From contig NC_132927.1 of assembly GCF_047675955.1 (NCBI RefSeq), positions 62,725,702 to 62,789,701 of the forward strand: 64,000 bases of DNA. Reading direction: 5' to 3'. Origin of the DNA: Chlorocebus sabaeus. Lineage: Eukaryota > Chordata > Mammalia > Primates > Cercopithecidae. Numbering within the stretch: position 1 is the first letter of the stretch; each line of letters begins with the position of its first letter. Positions 63,581 through 64,000 of this stretch are shown here, piece by piece. The notes below the pieces were generated by a model that saw nothing but the letters and a program-made list of their open reading frames with translations, was not told the origin of the DNA and made no database searches. The position numbers were made by a program, and so were the translations under genes.

Positions 63581-64000
63581 TGTCAGGAACTCACCTGAGC
63601 TGGAAGAGAGCTGAGCCGTCAGATGTTGAGCCGTGGTTTAAAGCCACAAGCCAAAAATAAAAGAGGAAAGTCTTACTTGCTGCAAGAGCACAAGCAAGGG
63701 TCTCAAACCTGAAAAAGCACAGACCCTCTGTTTCATTTTCACCCACAGAATGGCATGCAGGTCAAGGGTCAGGTGGACCAGCAGAGATGTGGAGGCCAAC
63801 TTACTGCCGAGGGAGGCCAGAACAAAACGCTCCGGTGGTTTTATAAACTCTGAGATGGGGACTAAGTCAGAGTGGGTAAAAGTGTCATCAAGATGTCTTC
63901 CTCCTCCCCTATAATGAGGCTGGGACAGATGCCTCAGATGAACAGATCTAGGAAAGAAGGCACCAGGACAACATGTGTAAGAGCATGACCAGCCAGCGGG
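63581..64000 (-). mobile_element. Candidate ERV LTR, cut by window edge
   Basis: Begins TGTCAGGAACTCACCTGAGC and is clearly richer in G and C than the preceding sequence. On the minus strand it has a TATA-like TTTATAAAA (about 63838-63846). These suit an LTR running right to left, but no family was recognised. It could also be unique sequence. Confidence 0.35.

Overview
This window is primate, almost certainly human, nuclear DNA. The evidence is the mix of dispersed elements: AluJ-, AluS- and AluY-type copies, THE1/MST and MLT1 MaLR LTRs, MLT2A (HERV-L type) LTRs, a class I ERV internal fragment, 3' ends of primate L1, old L1M ORF2 fragments, MIR and L2 remnants, and hAT/Charlie MITEs (MER5A, MER20-like, MER5B/MER3-like). 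The sequence is AT-rich. I found no exon, no RNA gene and no intact coding region. The longest open frames are about 140 codons, and they lie in repeats or look random. The window reads as a gene desert or a deep intron. Family names come from recognition by eye and were not checked by RepeatMasker.

Layout. 1-2067: minus-strand class I ERV relic (gag then pol reading leftward), abutting a partial MLT2A LTR (to 2458). 2459-11400: mostly unassigned AT-rich sequence with TG microsatellites, a MER5A copy, an MLT1 LTR and MIR remnants. 10926-16665: a short complex region with two sets of local direct duplications (about 180 bp and exactly 39 bp, each about 2 kb apart), an L1 3' end, an Alu, an MLT1 LTR, and an old L1M element split by an AluY. 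19498-21280: AluJ then another L1M fragment with an expanded TA/TG tract. 24245-29705: MIRs, a striking inverted and split repeat (26766-28613), an Alu with a GAT-expanded tail, and a solo MLT2A LTR.

29700-36950 is mainly unassigned. 36950-42294 holds an L2 relic carrying an Alu and a 142-nt homopurine tract, then MIR remnants and two more Alus, one of them AluY. 43164-48422 holds MER20-like copies, an AluY with a long target duplication, a hAT MITE and two same-strand MaLR solo LTRs. 50665-50801 is a 137-nt homopyrimidine tract. 51196-57229 holds a truncated Alu with two A tracts, MIRs, a hAT MITE next to MER5A, a 39-nt alternating purine-pyrimidine tract and another Alu. 58571-59006 is a two-copy tandem duplication containing CA repeats. 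59830-61875 holds two overlapping parts of one L1-like repeat, an L1 3' end and AluJ. The right edge (63581-64000) may be an ERV LTR cut by the window.

No genes act together here. The biology visible is the history of retrotransposition, DNA transposition, local duplication and microsatellite growth. I see no evidence of an undescribed functional system. The best leads are the rearrangement footprints and non-B-DNA tracts listed in the findings.
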